From positions 124,001 to 188,000 of the forward strand of contig CAWKMC010000020.1 of the NCBI GenBank assembly GCA_963850535.1: DNA of 64,000 bases. The letters are read 5' to 3'. The notes under the pieces were generated by a model. It ran no database searches and had not been told where the DNA came from. It saw only the letters and a program-made list of their open reading frames with translations. The translations under genes and the position numbers were made by a program. Within the stretch, counting starts at the first letter, position 1. Each line of letters starts with the position of its first letter. Shown here one piece after another: positions 24,613 to 34,119 of this stretch. This DNA comes from JAMXLO01 sp963850535 (GTDB lineage Bacteria; Pseudomonadota; Alphaproteobacteria; Acetobacterales; Acetobacteraceae).

Positions 24613-25147
24613 ATGTCATCGATCCGGTTGCGGACGCCCTGGCTCTCGGCCGCTGCGGTGATCTGCATGGTCACGAGTGCGGTCGCGCAGGGCACCGGCG
24701 GCGCGCCTGCCTCACCGCCTGCCCTCACCGCCTGCCCCTGCGGCGCCACCTGCCGCGACGGCCACGCCGCGCACCCCGGCCCCACATGATGCCTATGTCT
24801 ATATCGGCTGGCCGCTCGACGGCGCGACCGTCAATTCCAACCACATCAAGGTTTGGTTCGGAACGCGGAACTTCGGCGTCTCGCCGGCTGGTATCAGCGT
24901 AAAGAACACCGGTCACCATCACCTGCTGATCGATGCGCCGCTGCCGCCGCTGGACCAGCCGATCCCGAACGACAGCCATCACCTGCATTTCGGGCTCGGC
25001 CAAACCGAAACCGTGATCGAGCTGCCACCTGGAACGCACACGCTGCAGTTGCTGATGGGCGATGCCGATCACATCCCGCATGATCCGCCGGTAATGTCAA
25101 AGCGGATCACAGTCCACGTACGCGCAGCAGCGACGACAACGCATTGA
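24613..25147 (+). pseudogene. DUF4399 exported protein (copy 2) with frameshift in the linker
   Basis: Signal peptide from ATG 24613 (MSSIRLRTPWLSAAAVICMV), then an Ala/Pro linker. The frame is lost in a CTCACCGCCTGCC tandem repeat at about 24715-24740 and the DUF4399 domain continues in another frame: DAYVYIGWPLDGATVNSNHI, KNTGHHHLLIDAPLPPLDQP, HHLHFGLGQTETVIELPPGT, ending at 25147. One missing base in the repeat restores a single frame. The domain is close to copy 1 (about 60-65 percent by eye), so this is a tandem duplication. Slippage in the repeat may be biological or a sequencing artefact. Confidence 0.8.
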
Positions 25148-25153
25148 CACCGC

Positions 25154-27658
25154 TTAGTTGAGGTCGCGCGCCACCCTGAAACCGTTGCCCAGGTAACGAA
25201 CCGGCGCATCGTAATTGCTCCGCGCGGTGGGCAGGATATCGTCTGGCCCGGCACGAAATCCGCCGCCGCGCAAAACCCGCTTCATGCAGTTCGGTGCGTC
25301 TCGTGCCGAGCCGTCCTCAGGCGCGTGGCTGTAGTTGGGGAACCAGCAATCCTGCATCCACTGGGCAACACCCCCGAGCATGTCATGGAGGCCGTATGGG
25401 TTGGGCCGGAACCCGCCGACCGGCAGCGGCGCGCGTGGATCATGCTTGCCTCCGCAGCCGGCGCAGTTCGCCAACGCCGTTCCCGCGCGGTCGCCCCACC
25501 AATAACTGGTTGAGGTTCCGGCGCGCGCCGCATACTCCCATTCCGCTTCGGTCGGCAGGCGGTATGCGTGTCCGGCGCGACGCGACAGCCAGGCGATAAA
25601 AGTCTGCGTATCGTCCCAGCTGACATTGTAGATCGGCATGTCGTCCTGCGTCTGGGCCATTCGGGGCGGCGGCCCGCAACCGCCATCGGTATGGCAGGTG
25701 TTCCAGTTCCCGATTGTCACCGGATACTGACTGAGCGCGAAGGCGCGCAGGGTGACCTTGTGGACCGGCGTCGCACTCGGGTCCTTGGCGCCCTGACCCA
25801 TCATCAGTGTGCCAGGAGGGACGCGCACCATGGACGGGCAAGTGTCGCAGTCCTGGAACACGTGATCCGTGCTCGTTGGCGGCGCAGGAGCTACAGGCGG
25901 CAGCGCCATCGCGAGGTCCCGCCGTTGCTGCGCCGATGCGTCGGACGGCGGCGCGACCGGCTGCAGCGACGCCAGCTTTTCGGGCGGCTTCGGTTGCTCC
26001 GGCGGCGGCGGAGTTCCGGCGATGCGCAACGGCGGAGCTTGTGCAGGGCCCTGCTGGGCTGGCGCTGCCGGCTGGCTGGCGGCGCGCTGCTGCGCCATCA
26101 GGTCATCGCGTCGCCTCTGCGCAGTTGGAGCCAGGTAGGAGGTGGGATAGAGCCGCATAAAGGTCTCCACGTCCTCCAGGCGCCCCGTTGATCCCAACCG
26201 CTCCCAGACTGCGGCCTCGGCCATCTGCGTCGCCGCTTCCACCGGGTCCATCACATCGATGTCCAGTGTGCCTTCCGTCCGGCCGCCTCGGCCATCATCC
26301 ACCAAATATTGGAAACTGCCGGCGGAACCACTGAATCCAGGCTCCGGCACGTAAACCAATACCGGCAGTTGCTCCGGCTGCAGTCGGTCGCCAACCCTGA
26401 TCGGGGTGAGGCCGAAGCGAACCAGGCCGCGAGGCAGTGCCTGGACAGTGACTGCGAGCCTGTCGCCATCGGGGTCGGTCGGCGGCGCGATGCCGATTGC
26501 CCCGGTATAGATGCGGAGCCGGCGGCGTGGTTCGGCCACGGGGGGTCGGTTCGAGGGCGTCACGGTGATGCTCAGGCTGCCCAGGGTGTTGCCCCCACGG
26601 CCATCGTCCACCAGGAAGTCGAATGTCCCGACATCACCCTGCGCCGATCCGGTCGGCTTGTATGTCGCGGTCGCGAAACGATCGACACTGTAAGCCGCAC
26701 CCGGGGCGACAATCCGTCCCTCGACCCGGACTTCGCCCGAGCGGGGCAGGCCCAGCACCCGAACGGTCAGGGGATCCTGGTCCGGATCGGTTGGCTTAGG
26801 TATCGGCAGTGCAGTGGGGCCTGCGGTGTCGCGCACCTCGAGCGGTTGGATTGTGCCGATCTGCGGCGGCCGATTGGGCGGGCGCGGATGAAAGTAGAAC
26901 GGCTCGGCACCAAGAGAGCTGAAGACGTATGGCTCCTGCTGGTTGCCAGTGGCCCGCAATACGTCGTCGCGCACGCTGCGAAAGAACAGGCTGAGCTCAA
27001 GCCCCTGCTTGTCCAAATTGTTGAGCAGGGCCTGGGCGAACGGGCTGTGGCCGCGGCCGCCGTCGTCGGCCGTCTGATCCGCCTTGGTCGCCATCGCCAC
27101 CAGCGTGTTGCGCGGCACGTTGTCCACCCGCGCCAATCCTGCAGACGGGGGGCCTCGGCTGCTGATCGCCAGGGAGCGCGAGAGACGCTCAACGAAGGGA
27201 TTGTTGCGACACGCATCGAGCAGAATGATGCCGAGATGCCGGGCCTGGGACACTTCGCCCAGGAACAGCTCAAGCGACAAGGCCTCGTAGACCAGGTCGC
27301 GTTCCCGCTCGATTTGCGCATCCGCGGGCAGCAGGAAGTTCTCACGCCCCACCTGGACCCCATGGCCAGCGTAGTAAACCACTGCGATGTCGGCCTGGGC
27401 CGCCTTGATGCCGAATGCCCGCAAAGCCTCGCTCAGTTTGCGAAAGTCTGGATCGTAGACCTCGCTCACTTCGAAGTTCAGGCGCCGTAGCGAGTCGCCG
27501 ATCGCCCGGGCATCATTGACCGGATTGGCGAGTTGGGGAGCATTCTTATAGGCGCCGATACCAACCACGAACGCGACGCGCCGCTCGGATACAGGCGCCT
27601 GCGCGAAGGCCTGCATCGGGACCACTGCCAGCAGCAGCAGAACCAGAAGCCGCGTCAC
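25154..27658 (-). CDS. Caspase-family (C14) peptidase fused to FGE-sulfatase (SUMF1) domain
   Basis: 834 residues from GTG 27658, starting with a signal peptide (VTRLLVLLLLAVVPMQAFAQ). Caspase p20 domain about 25-240: RRVAFVVGIGAYKNAPQLAN, catalytic His99 in VVYYAGHGVQVGRENFLLPA and Cys150 in GIILLDACRNNPF. Two repeated modules follow (both contain FLVDDGRGG or YLVDDGRGG, cadherin/Ig-like), then a Gln/Pro linker. The C-terminal FGE-sulfatase domain (about 620-834) carries VRVPPGTLMMGQG, YRLPTEAEWEYAARAGTSTS, RVLRGGGF and NGFRVARDL. Secreted or periplasmic orthocaspase with a formylglycine-enzyme-like ligand domain; substrates unknown. The frame continues upstream into tRNA-Gly, so longer starts are rejected. 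Confidence 0.88.
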   Translation of the reverse strand: MTRLLVLLLLAVVPMQAFAQAPVSERRVAFVVGIGAYKNAPQLANPVNDARAIGDSLRRLNFEVSEVYDPDFRKLSEALRAFGIKAAQADIAVVYYAGHGVQVGRENFLLPADAQIERERDLVYEALSLELFLGEVSQARHLGIILLDACRNNPFVERLSRSLAISSRGPPSAGLARVDNVPRNTLVAMATKADQTADDGGRGHSPFAQALLNNLDKQGLELSLFFRSVRDDVLRATGNQQEPYVFSSLGAEPFYFHPRPPNRPPQIGTIQPLEVRDTAGPTALPIPKPTDPDQDPLTVRVLGLPRSGEVRVEGRIVAPGAAYSVDRFATATYKPTGSAQGDVGTFDFLVDDGRGGNTLGSLSITVTPSNRPPVAEPRRRLRIYTGAIGIAPPTDPDGDRLAVTVQALPRGLVRFGLTPIRVGDRLQPEQLPVLVYVPEPGFSGSAGSFQYLVDDGRGGRTEGTLDIDVMDPVEAATQMAEAAVWERLGSTGRLEDVETFMRLYPTSYLAPTAQRRRDDLMAQQRAASQPAAPAQQGPAQAPPLRIAGTPPPPEQPKPPEKLASLQPVAPPSDASAQQRRDLAMALPPVAPAPPTSTDHVFQDCDTCPSMVRVPPGTLMMGQGAKDPSATPVHKVTLRAFALSQYPVTIGNWNTCHTDGGCGPPPRMAQTQDDMPIYNVSWDDTQTFIAWLSRRAGHAYRLPTEAEWEYAARAGTSTSYWWGDRAGTALANCAGCGGKHDPRAPLPVGGFRPNPYGLHDMLGGVAQWMQDCWFPNYSHAPEDGSARDAPNCMKRVLRGGGFRAGPDDILPTARSNYDAPVRYLGNGFRVARDLN

Positions 27659-27748
27659 CGGTCGAGCAACTCCCGCATGGCCGTCCCTGCGCCAATAATT
27701 CCTGGAGCAATATCCGATTTTGGACTTGAGGGGAACAAATTGACGCTT

Positions 27749-27824
<76 letters not shown>

Positions 27825-28040
27825 CAGCGCTGCTTTAGCCACCGCCAGCCCGCAGCGCAATCATAGCGGCTTTGACCTGGATCAATCCTTTCCATTCCCC
27901 CGGGCACCAAGTTTGGCCGCCCTTCTGATGCCTCGAGGCAAGCCGATGCAGATGCGGAATAGCCGGCTCAGCCACCTAGACAAGCTCCCAGGTCATCGGC
28001 ACCTTTCCCGTCACCGGAGTAGCGAAAGGCCGCAGTGTCG

Positions 28041-28265
28041 ATGGCCTATGAATATTCCAGCGTCGCCGGCACGGTACAGTTGGTCGAAGAGAAGGGCCGC
28101 TGGCTGCTGCACTTTGCAGGCCGACGCCATGGCCAGTGGCGCTCCCCTCATCGGGCGGCGTCCGCGGTGGCCCGGCATCGTTCCGGACTGCCATTGTGGG
28201 ACAGGAAACGGGCAGACGCCCCCGAGGACCTGCTGGATTGGCGGCCACTCGGCGGCTCGCTCTGA
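28041..28265 (+). CDS. Small conserved hypothetical protein
   Basis: 74 residues from ATG 28041 (a GTG six bases upstream is also possible). MAYEYSSVAGTVQLVEEKGR then WLLHFAGRRHGQWRSPHRAA, ending LLDWRPLGGSL. Compact, basic, without signal peptide or membrane segment. The balanced codon usage and sharp amphipathic beta pattern suggest a real protein; I know no function. 218 bases upstream to the tRNA-Gly hold nothing else I can recognise. Confidence 0.55.
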   Translation: MAYEYSSVAGTVQLVEEKGRWLLHFAGRRHGQWRSPHRAASAVARHRSGLPLWDRKRADAPEDLLDWRPLGGSL

Positions 28266-28304
28266 CACACCGCACGTGACCGCTCGCACCGCAACGGCTT
28301 CCAG

Positions 28305-28478
28305 ATGAACGCCGAACGCGGCCTGACGTTCCGACGGGCCGAACTTCACCTCGATCCGCTGACCGAGAAGGACTTGCGCGACCTCGATTTCGTGGCGGCG
28401 CACGCCGACATGGTCGGCGTCTCGTTCGAGCACCAGTCCAAGAAAACTGCCCGTCTGAGGGCGCTGCGTTCCCGGTAG
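28305..28478 (+). pseudogene. Pyruvate kinase fragment
   Basis: 57-codon frame starting MNAERGLTFRRAELHLDPLT and continuing EKDLRDLDFVAAHADMVGVS. This matches the pyruvate kinase segment around LT.KD..DLDF....D....SF, the barrel strand before the catalytic Lys region, but there is no barrel on either side. It is therefore an isolated remnant, roughly residues 170-230 of a normal 470-residue enzyme. No full-length copy in the window. The mctP-type gene cluster begins 58 bases downstream. Confidence 0.6.
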
Positions 28479-28535
28479 CAGTTGCGCTGGACGCAATCCG
28501 GCGATAATCGGCCCGTAACATTCGGGGAGGATCCG

Positions 28536-28748
28536 ATGGCTGCCAGACCAGACGAGCACCTGCCTGCGCGGCCGGTCGCCTGGGCGCGCCTGCTGTTGCT
28601 GATCCCCTTTATCGCCGTGCTCTGGGTGCCGTTCTATAATAGCGTCCAGCCTACCTTGGCCGGGGTGCCATTCTTTTACTGGTACCAGCTGCTCTGGATC
28701 ATCCTCGGCGCGGTGATCATTATTATCGTCTATCGTCTCGAACACTGA
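28536..28748 (+). CDS. DUF3311 small membrane protein, symporter accessory
   Basis: 70 residues from ATG 28536, preceded by GGGGAGG. Two hydrophobic segments: WARLLLLIPFIAVLWVPFYN and YQLLWIILGAVIIIIVYRLE. The pattern matches DUF3311, which is regularly encoded immediately before sodium:solute symporters of the MctP type, as it is here (stop eight bases before the next ATG). Probable small subunit or assembly factor; no direct evidence. Confidence 0.85.
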   Translation: MAARPDEHLPARPVAWARLLLLIPFIAVLWVPFYNSVQPTLAGVPFFYWYQLLWIILGAVIIIIVYRLEH

Positions 28749-28756
28749 GCGGACCG

Positions 28757-30292
28757 ATGATCAACTGGACCGCCCTGACTATTTTTATCCTGCTATTCGG
28801 GTTCGTCACGATACTAGGCTTTGTCGCTGCGCATTGGCGACGCGGCGATCTGACGATGCTGCACGAATGGGGATTGGGGGGCCGTCGCTTCGGCACCATC
28901 GTTGCCTGGTTCCTGATTGGCGGCGACCTCTATACCGCCTACACCTTCGTCGCAGTTCCCGCGCTGATGTTCGGCGCCGGTGCACTTGGCTTCTTCGCCG
29001 TGCCTTACACCATCATGGTGTATCCCATCCTTTACGTTGCATTCCCGCGGCTCTGGTCGGTCGCACACAAGCACGGTTACGTCACCTCAGCGGATTTCGT
29101 GCGCGGACGCTTCGGCAATCGCTGGCTCGCACTGGCGGTGGCGCTGACCGGCATTCTCGCCACGATGCCGTACATCGCGCTGCAACTTGTCGGCATCCAG
29201 GTCGTACTTGGAGCGATGGGTGTGGAGACCAGCGGTCTGGGTGGTGACCTGCCGCTGATCATCGCTTTCATCATCCTCGCCGCATTCACCTATACATCGG
29301 GTTTGCGTGCGCCGGCGATGATCGCCATTGTCAAGGACTTGCTGATCTATATCACGGTGATCGCAGCAATCATCGCGGTGCCGCTCCATCTCGGCGGCTA
29401 CGACAAGGTGTTCTCGGCAGTCCCGGCGGCCAAGCTGCTGCTGGCAACGCCGCCGGCCGGATCGCTCGGCAGCTTCAGCGCCTATGCGACATTGTCGCTG
29501 GGGTCGGCGTTGGCGCTGTTCCTGTACCCGCATTCGATCACTGGCATCCTGAGTAGTTCAAGTGCGCGGGTGGTGCGCCGCAACGCCGCGGCGTTGCCGG
29601 CCTACTCGCTGATGCTCGGGTTTCTGGCGCTGGTGGGTTTCATGGCCATCGCGGTCGGCGTGCAATCGATGCCCGAGTTCGCCGACGGGTTCAAGCGCTA
29701 TAGCAACAACTTCTCCGTCCCGGCGCTGTTCCTGGCGGTGTTTCCTGCGTGGTTTGCGGGCGTCGCTTTTGCGGCGATCGCCATCGGTGCGCTGGTGCCC
29801 GCGGCAATTATGTCGATCGCCACGGCAAACACCTTCACTCGCAACATCTATCGCGAATTCATCCATCCGGCGGCAACAGATGCCCAGGAAAGCCAGATGG
29901 CGAAAATCGTGTCTCTGGTGATCAAGGCCGGTGCGTTGGTGTTCATCTTTGCAATTCCGTTCCAGTATGCGCTTTGGCTGCAATTGCTGGGCGGTGTCTG
30001 GATCATTCAGACCCTGCCACCAGTGATCCTCGGACTCTATACGCGCATGCTGAATGGTTGGGCACTGTTGATCGGCTGGGCGGTTGGATTTGGTCTAGGG
30101 ACCTGGATGGTGGCCGCGGTGAACTTCGCACCCGTCTATCCGCTGAAGCTCTTTGGCACGACGGTGCCTTGCTATACCGCGCTGGCATCGCTGGTAGTGA
30201 ACATTGCGGTGGGAGTGGTGCTGTCGGTGGTATTCAACCTAGTGCGCTCGGATCGGCACCGGGACGTGACTGTCGCGGATGACTACGCGTAG
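28757..30292 (+). CDS. Sodium:solute symporter, monocarboxylate permease MctP-like
   Basis: 511-residue SSS-family transporter with about 13-14 hydrophobic segments. Family signatures include EWGLGGRRFGTIVAWFLIGG, DLYTAYTFVAVPALMFGAGA, SVAHKHGYVTSADFVRGRFG, and LYPHSITGILSSSSARVVRR. MctP of rhizobia takes up lactate, pyruvate, propionate and alanine, so uptake of short monocarboxylates is likely. Cotranscribed with DUF3311. Convergent with the following gene. Confidence 0.88.
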   Translation: MINWTALTIFILLFGFVTILGFVAAHWRRGDLTMLHEWGLGGRRFGTIVAWFLIGGDLYTAYTFVAVPALMFGAGALGFFAVPYTIMVYPILYVAFPRLWSVAHKHGYVTSADFVRGRFGNRWLALAVALTGILATMPYIALQLVGIQVVLGAMGVETSGLGGDLPLIIAFIILAAFTYTSGLRAPAMIAIVKDLLIYITVIAAIIAVPLHLGGYDKVFSAVPAAKLLLATPPAGSLGSFSAYATLSLGSALALFLYPHSITGILSSSSARVVRRNAAALPAYSLMLGFLALVGFMAIAVGVQSMPEFADGFKRYSNNFSVPALFLAVFPAWFAGVAFAAIAIGALVPAAIMSIATANTFTRNIYREFIHPAATDAQESQMAKIVSLVIKAGALVFIFAIPFQYALWLQLLGGVWIIQTLPPVILGLYTRMLNGWALLIGWAVGFGLGTWMVAAVNFAPVYPLKLFGTTVPCYTALASLVVNIAVGVVLSVVFNLVRSDRHRDVTVADDYA

Positions 30293-30328
30293 CCTGCGCC
30301 GACTGGCTCCGCGTCCACCGCGTCCTTA

Positions 30329-31861
30329 TTATGGTCTGCCCTGCAGCAGCACCCATGAACCGGCATGGAACATTTCAGGACCACAACTGCTGGCAAGTCG
30401 GGAAGCTGTCGCCGTCGTTGCCAGCAGGAAGGTCTGGCGCGCAATACCGAGATCCACGCCACAACCTTGGCTGAACGCCGCGGCACGAGCTTCGATGCGG
30501 CGATACCAGGTGATGAGCTCCGTGTCATTGGTCGGAGCAAACTTCCACGCCACCCAGGTGGGCCGCCCGGTACGCCGTTCGAAATCAAGCCAATCCAACT
30601 CCGCGTCCGGATCGATCAGCACGACGTCGCCGGGCGATGTCAACCGCTGCACGGCATTCGCAATCAGAGCTTTCTCGCCCGCGAACGGCGTCGTCGCTAC
30701 TTCTCGCATCAGGCGCCCGCCCTGAATGTAGCAAAACGCCGGACCGATCGTCGCCAGCAGCGCCACGCGCATCAGCCACGCCCGGTGACCAGCTATGTTG
30801 ACTACGAACGCCAGTGCCAACATCAGCCACAACAGTTCGATCAGCGATGACGGGCGGAACAGGTAGAATTTGCCAAGCATGCCGCTGGTGCGGTCAAGGA
30901 ACTTTGGCCCCAAGACCAGGAATAGGTAGGCAAATAGGCTTGCGAGCCACGCCGCGGTGACTCGCAAACGGCGGATTTCGGCACTGCGGGCGAGCCAAAT
31001 GCAGCTCAACAACATTGGCAACGCAATGGTATAGCCAGGCAACCAATGATCGCGAAAATAGGTCCACGACAGGAATGGCGATTGATGGTGCGGTTCGCGG
31101 ATGATCGAAAAGATCACATCGGGTGGCGGTATGTCTGTGGCCAGCGACGCAGAATTGTCCGCCAGCCTGGACCATGCGATGACGACAAGCAGCGGCGTAA
31201 TCAGCAGAACGTAAAGGGATACGGTCGCAGCGACCTGCCGCAGATCCCTTCGATCGAGCAGCCTCAGCGCCATCGCTGCGGCGAACCAGAAGCCGCCAAC
31301 CAGGAAATGGAAATAGGTCGCCAAAGCCATCAGCAGTGCCACGGGGGTCGGGCGTTCTCTGATGAAAACGAGGCGGAGAGCCGAGAAGACGAGAATGTAG
31401 GCCGCCACCTTGGCTTCGTAGTCGCCAAACAGCCACTCGCCGCCAACGATGTCCTGTCCCATCAGCGCCATGACCATGACAGCGATCATGGTATCGAAGG
31501 CAGAGAGCGCAAACACTGCGAACAGTCCTGGCAGCACCAAGGTGTAGCCAGCGACTGCGACCAACCTGGTCACGATCTGAGCCGGCGCATAGCCGATGAG
31601 CCAGACGACGCTGCCGAGAGTGGCGTCGCTCAACATTCGGTGCCGCGACGAGTCGAACACTGCGGTGGTCTCTGGCCAGACTGAACCGCCGACGAACCTC
31701 GCAGCGAGCGCAAAATAGTCTTCTTCGTTTGGCGAAAGAACGCCATGAGGCGGGATCAGCGAGAGTAAGACACAAGCGAGCGCTGCGGTACCCGCCAGAA
31801 CGCGAATGCGAGAGCTTAGCAGAAACTGTCTTGACCGAACGACCCGGTGCCATCGCCTCAT
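30329..31861 (-). CDS. Polytopic membrane protein of unknown function (GT-C-like topology)
   Basis: 510 residues with about 10-12 hydrophobic segments after a basic N-terminus. The first large loop contains SPNEEDYFALAARFVGGSVW, with acidic residues in the position where GT-C glycosyltransferases keep their catalytic Asp/Glu motif. A roughly 120-residue soluble C-terminal domain includes SPGDVVLIDPDAELDWLDFE and RPTWVAWKFAPTND. I do not recognise a named family; GT-C-like lipid-linked sugar transfer is speculation from topology. Stand-alone gene. Confidence 0.7.
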   Translation of the reverse strand: MRRWHRVVRSRQFLLSSRIRVLAGTAALACVLLSLIPPHGVLSPNEEDYFALAARFVGGSVWPETTAVFDSSRHRMLSDATLGSVVWLIGYAPAQIVTRLVAVAGYTLVLPGLFAVFALSAFDTMIAVMVMALMGQDIVGGEWLFGDYEAKVAAYILVFSALRLVFIRERPTPVALLMALATYFHFLVGGFWFAAAMALRLLDRRDLRQVAATVSLYVLLITPLLVVIAWSRLADNSASLATDIPPPDVIFSIIREPHHQSPFLSWTYFRDHWLPGYTIALPMLLSCIWLARSAEIRRLRVTAAWLASLFAYLFLVLGPKFLDRTSGMLGKFYLFRPSSLIELLWLMLALAFVVNIAGHRAWLMRVALLATIGPAFCYIQGGRLMREVATTPFAGEKALIANAVQRLTSPGDVVLIDPDAELDWLDFERRTGRPTWVAWKFAPTNDTELITWYRRIEARAAAFSQGCGVDLGIARQTFLLATTATASRLASSCGPEMFHAGSWVLLQGRP

Positions 31862-31954
31862 GGCGATGACCCTACGGTCTCGACGGATGATCTTCCACTG
31901 GGAGGGGGTTACCTGTCGACGTGGCGCAGTATGCAGTTTGCGCGCGAGTCATTC

Positions 31955-32758
31955 CTAAATCCGCAGCTCCACACAGACCGGCACGTGGTCGGAGCCCTGC
32001 GGCCAGTCGCGCGCATCCTTCAGCACGATCTGGCGTTCCAACTTTCCAACCAGATCAGGCGTGACCCAGATGTGGTCCAGTCGCCGCCCTCGGTCCGATG
32101 CACGCCAGTCGCGGTTGCGATAGGACCACCACGTGTAGAGCTTCTGGTCCGTCGGCACGAAGTGCCGCACCGCATCGACGAAGCCGGTGTCCTGCCACGC
32201 GGTTAGGCCCGTGGTTTCCGGCGGTGTATGACTGACCACGCTCAGCAACTGCTTATGGCTCCAGACATCGTGTTCGAGCGGCGCAATGTTCAGGTCGCCG
32301 ACGAGGACACCGCGTGCCAGTGCTGTGCGGGTCGCAAACCAGTTCCGGGTCTCGGCAACGAAGTCGAGTTTGTGCGCGAACTTTACGTTCAGCTCGCGAT
32401 CCGGAACGTCACCGCCGGCGGGGACATAGAAATTGTGCAGTTCCAGCGGGCCGCCTTGCGCGTCCAGCAGAACGCCGATATGCCGACAGTCGCCCTTCGA
32501 ACACCAATCGGGCGCAATGTCGTGCAGGATGATGGGCAGTCGCGACAGGATCGCCACACCATTGTAGCCTTTCATGCCCCGAAACAATGCATGCGGAAAG
32601 CCGAGTGTCACCGGACCCTCGGCTGGAAACAGCTCATCGGGGACCTTGGTCTCCTGCAGACAGATCACGTCAGGCTCGAGCGATGCGACCAACTCCTTCA
32701 GCAAGGGCAGTCGTAAGCGAAGCGAGTTGATGTTCCAGGTGGCGATGCGCAGGTTCAC
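31955..32758 (-). CDS. xthA: Exodeoxyribonuclease III
   Basis: 267-residue endonuclease/exonuclease/phosphatase-fold AP endonuclease. Conserved motifs: MNLRIATWNINSLRLRLPLL, ICLQETKVPDELFP (metal Glu), GMKGYNGVAILSR, VLVGDLNIAPLEHDVWS (catalytic Asp/Asn), RRLDHIWVTP and QGSDHVPVCVEL (catalytic Asp/His). Repairs abasic sites and 3'-blocked ends. Divergent from the dehydratase operon with 94 bases between. Confidence 0.95.
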   Translation of the reverse strand: MNLRIATWNINSLRLRLPLLKELVASLEPDVICLQETKVPDELFPAEGPVTLGFPHALFRGMKGYNGVAILSRLPIILHDIAPDWCSKGDCRHIGVLLDAQGGPLELHNFYVPAGGDVPDRELNVKFAHKLDFVAETRNWFATRTALARGVLVGDLNIAPLEHDVWSHKQLLSVVSHTPPETTGLTAWQDTGFVDAVRHFVPTDQKLYTWWSYRNRDWRASDRGRRLDHIWVTPDLVGKLERQIVLKDARDWPQGSDHVPVCVELRI

Positions 32759-32852
32759 ACGGCGAATCCGGAGTGCTGCCCCAACCTAGCGATCCCTGGA
32801 CAGAACACCAAGACGGACGACAATGCCATCTGCTTTGGCGCGGGAGGACAAA

Positions 32853-34119
32853 ATGGGCATGACCATCACCGAAAAGATTCTGGCGCGCGCCGGTGGGTTC
32901 TCGAAGGTCTCGCCAGGGGACGTCGCAGTGGTGGATGTCGAGACCGCCTGTCTGCTCGATCTGTCCTTCCTGCCGGAAGGTTGGCGCAAGGTGCTGAAAG
33001 TGGCCGATCCTTCGAAGGTGGTGATCGTCTTCGATCACCTGGTGCCGGCGCCCACCGTGCAGGCCGCGGAGTGCATGAAGACGGGACGCGCGTTCGCCAA
33101 GGAGTTCGGCATCGAGCGTCTGCACGATGTCGGCGCCGACCAGGGCATCAGCCATGCGGTGATCGCCGATAAGGCCTATGCGCTGCCCGGAACGGTGCTG
33201 GTGAACGCCGACTCGCACACCTGTAGCGCGGGCGCGTTCAACTGCGCCGCCCGCGGCGTCGGTGGGCCAGACATGCTGTATGCCGTGACTACGGGAAAGG
33301 CCTGGTTCCGCGTCGGCGAGACGATCCGTTATGACCTTACCGGCAAGCTGCGCGCCGGTGTGTCGGCGAAAGATATCTTCCTGACTATCGCCGGCAAATG
33401 GGGCGCTCACGTCAATCAGAACATCGAGTATGGTGGACCCGGCATGCACGGCATGAGCCTGAACGCACGGCGCACGCTGACGACAATGGGAACCGAGTTG
33501 TCGGCGGAATTCGTCATTTTCGAGCCAGACGATACGCTGACCGAGTATGTGAAGGTGCGCAACCCGAAGCCGTTCTTCCCGACGATGCCGGACGAAGACG
33601 CGGCGTACAAGGAACGTCGCCCCATCGACCTCGGCACGATCGAGCCGCTGGTGGCTTTGCCTGATGCAGTGGTGAACAACTCGGTGGGCATCAGCGAAGT
33701 CGCCGGACGGAAGATCGACCAGGCGTTCATCGGCGCGTGCTGCAACGGCACACTTGATGACCTAGCGGTGGCCGCGCGCGTGGTGCAAGGGCGCAAAGTC
33801 GCCCCCGGGACGCGCTTCATCGTCACGCCAAGCACCGAGGCGATCCATCGCGCCGCGATCCAGGCCGGCTATGTACAAACGCTGATGGATGCCGGCGCCA
33901 TCGTCACCACCGCGACCTGCGGCGCGTGCGTCGGCGGTCATATGGGCGTGCTTGGCCCGGACGAGAGTCTGTATTACCGCGAGCACGCGCAACTTCAAGG
34001 GACGGATGGGCGATCCATCGGCGCGGATCTATATGGCCTCGCCGGCCACAGTCGCTGCCTCGGCGCTTGCCGGACAGATCGCCGGCGCCGGCGAGTTCTT
34101 CGAAGGAGACGTGTCATGA
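32853..34119 (+). pseudogene. Aconitase/isopropylmalate-isomerase family dehydratase, large subunit, frameshifted
   Basis: LeuC-type subunit with all three [4Fe-4S] cysteine regions: NADSHTCSAGAFNCAARGVG, FIGACCNGTLDDL, and TATCGACVGGHMGVLGPDE. From ATG 32853, preceded by GGAGG. At about 33963-33968 an extra base makes the frame run as ESLYYREHAQLQG into the small-subunit gene, producing a false 595-residue fusion. Correcting it gives VCITASTRNFKGRMGDPSAR then IYMASPATVAASALAGQIAG, ending at 34119. The substrate could be isopropylmalate, homoaconitate, citraconate or dimethylmaleate; no leuB is near and the neighbours suggest catabolism. Confidence 0.85.
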
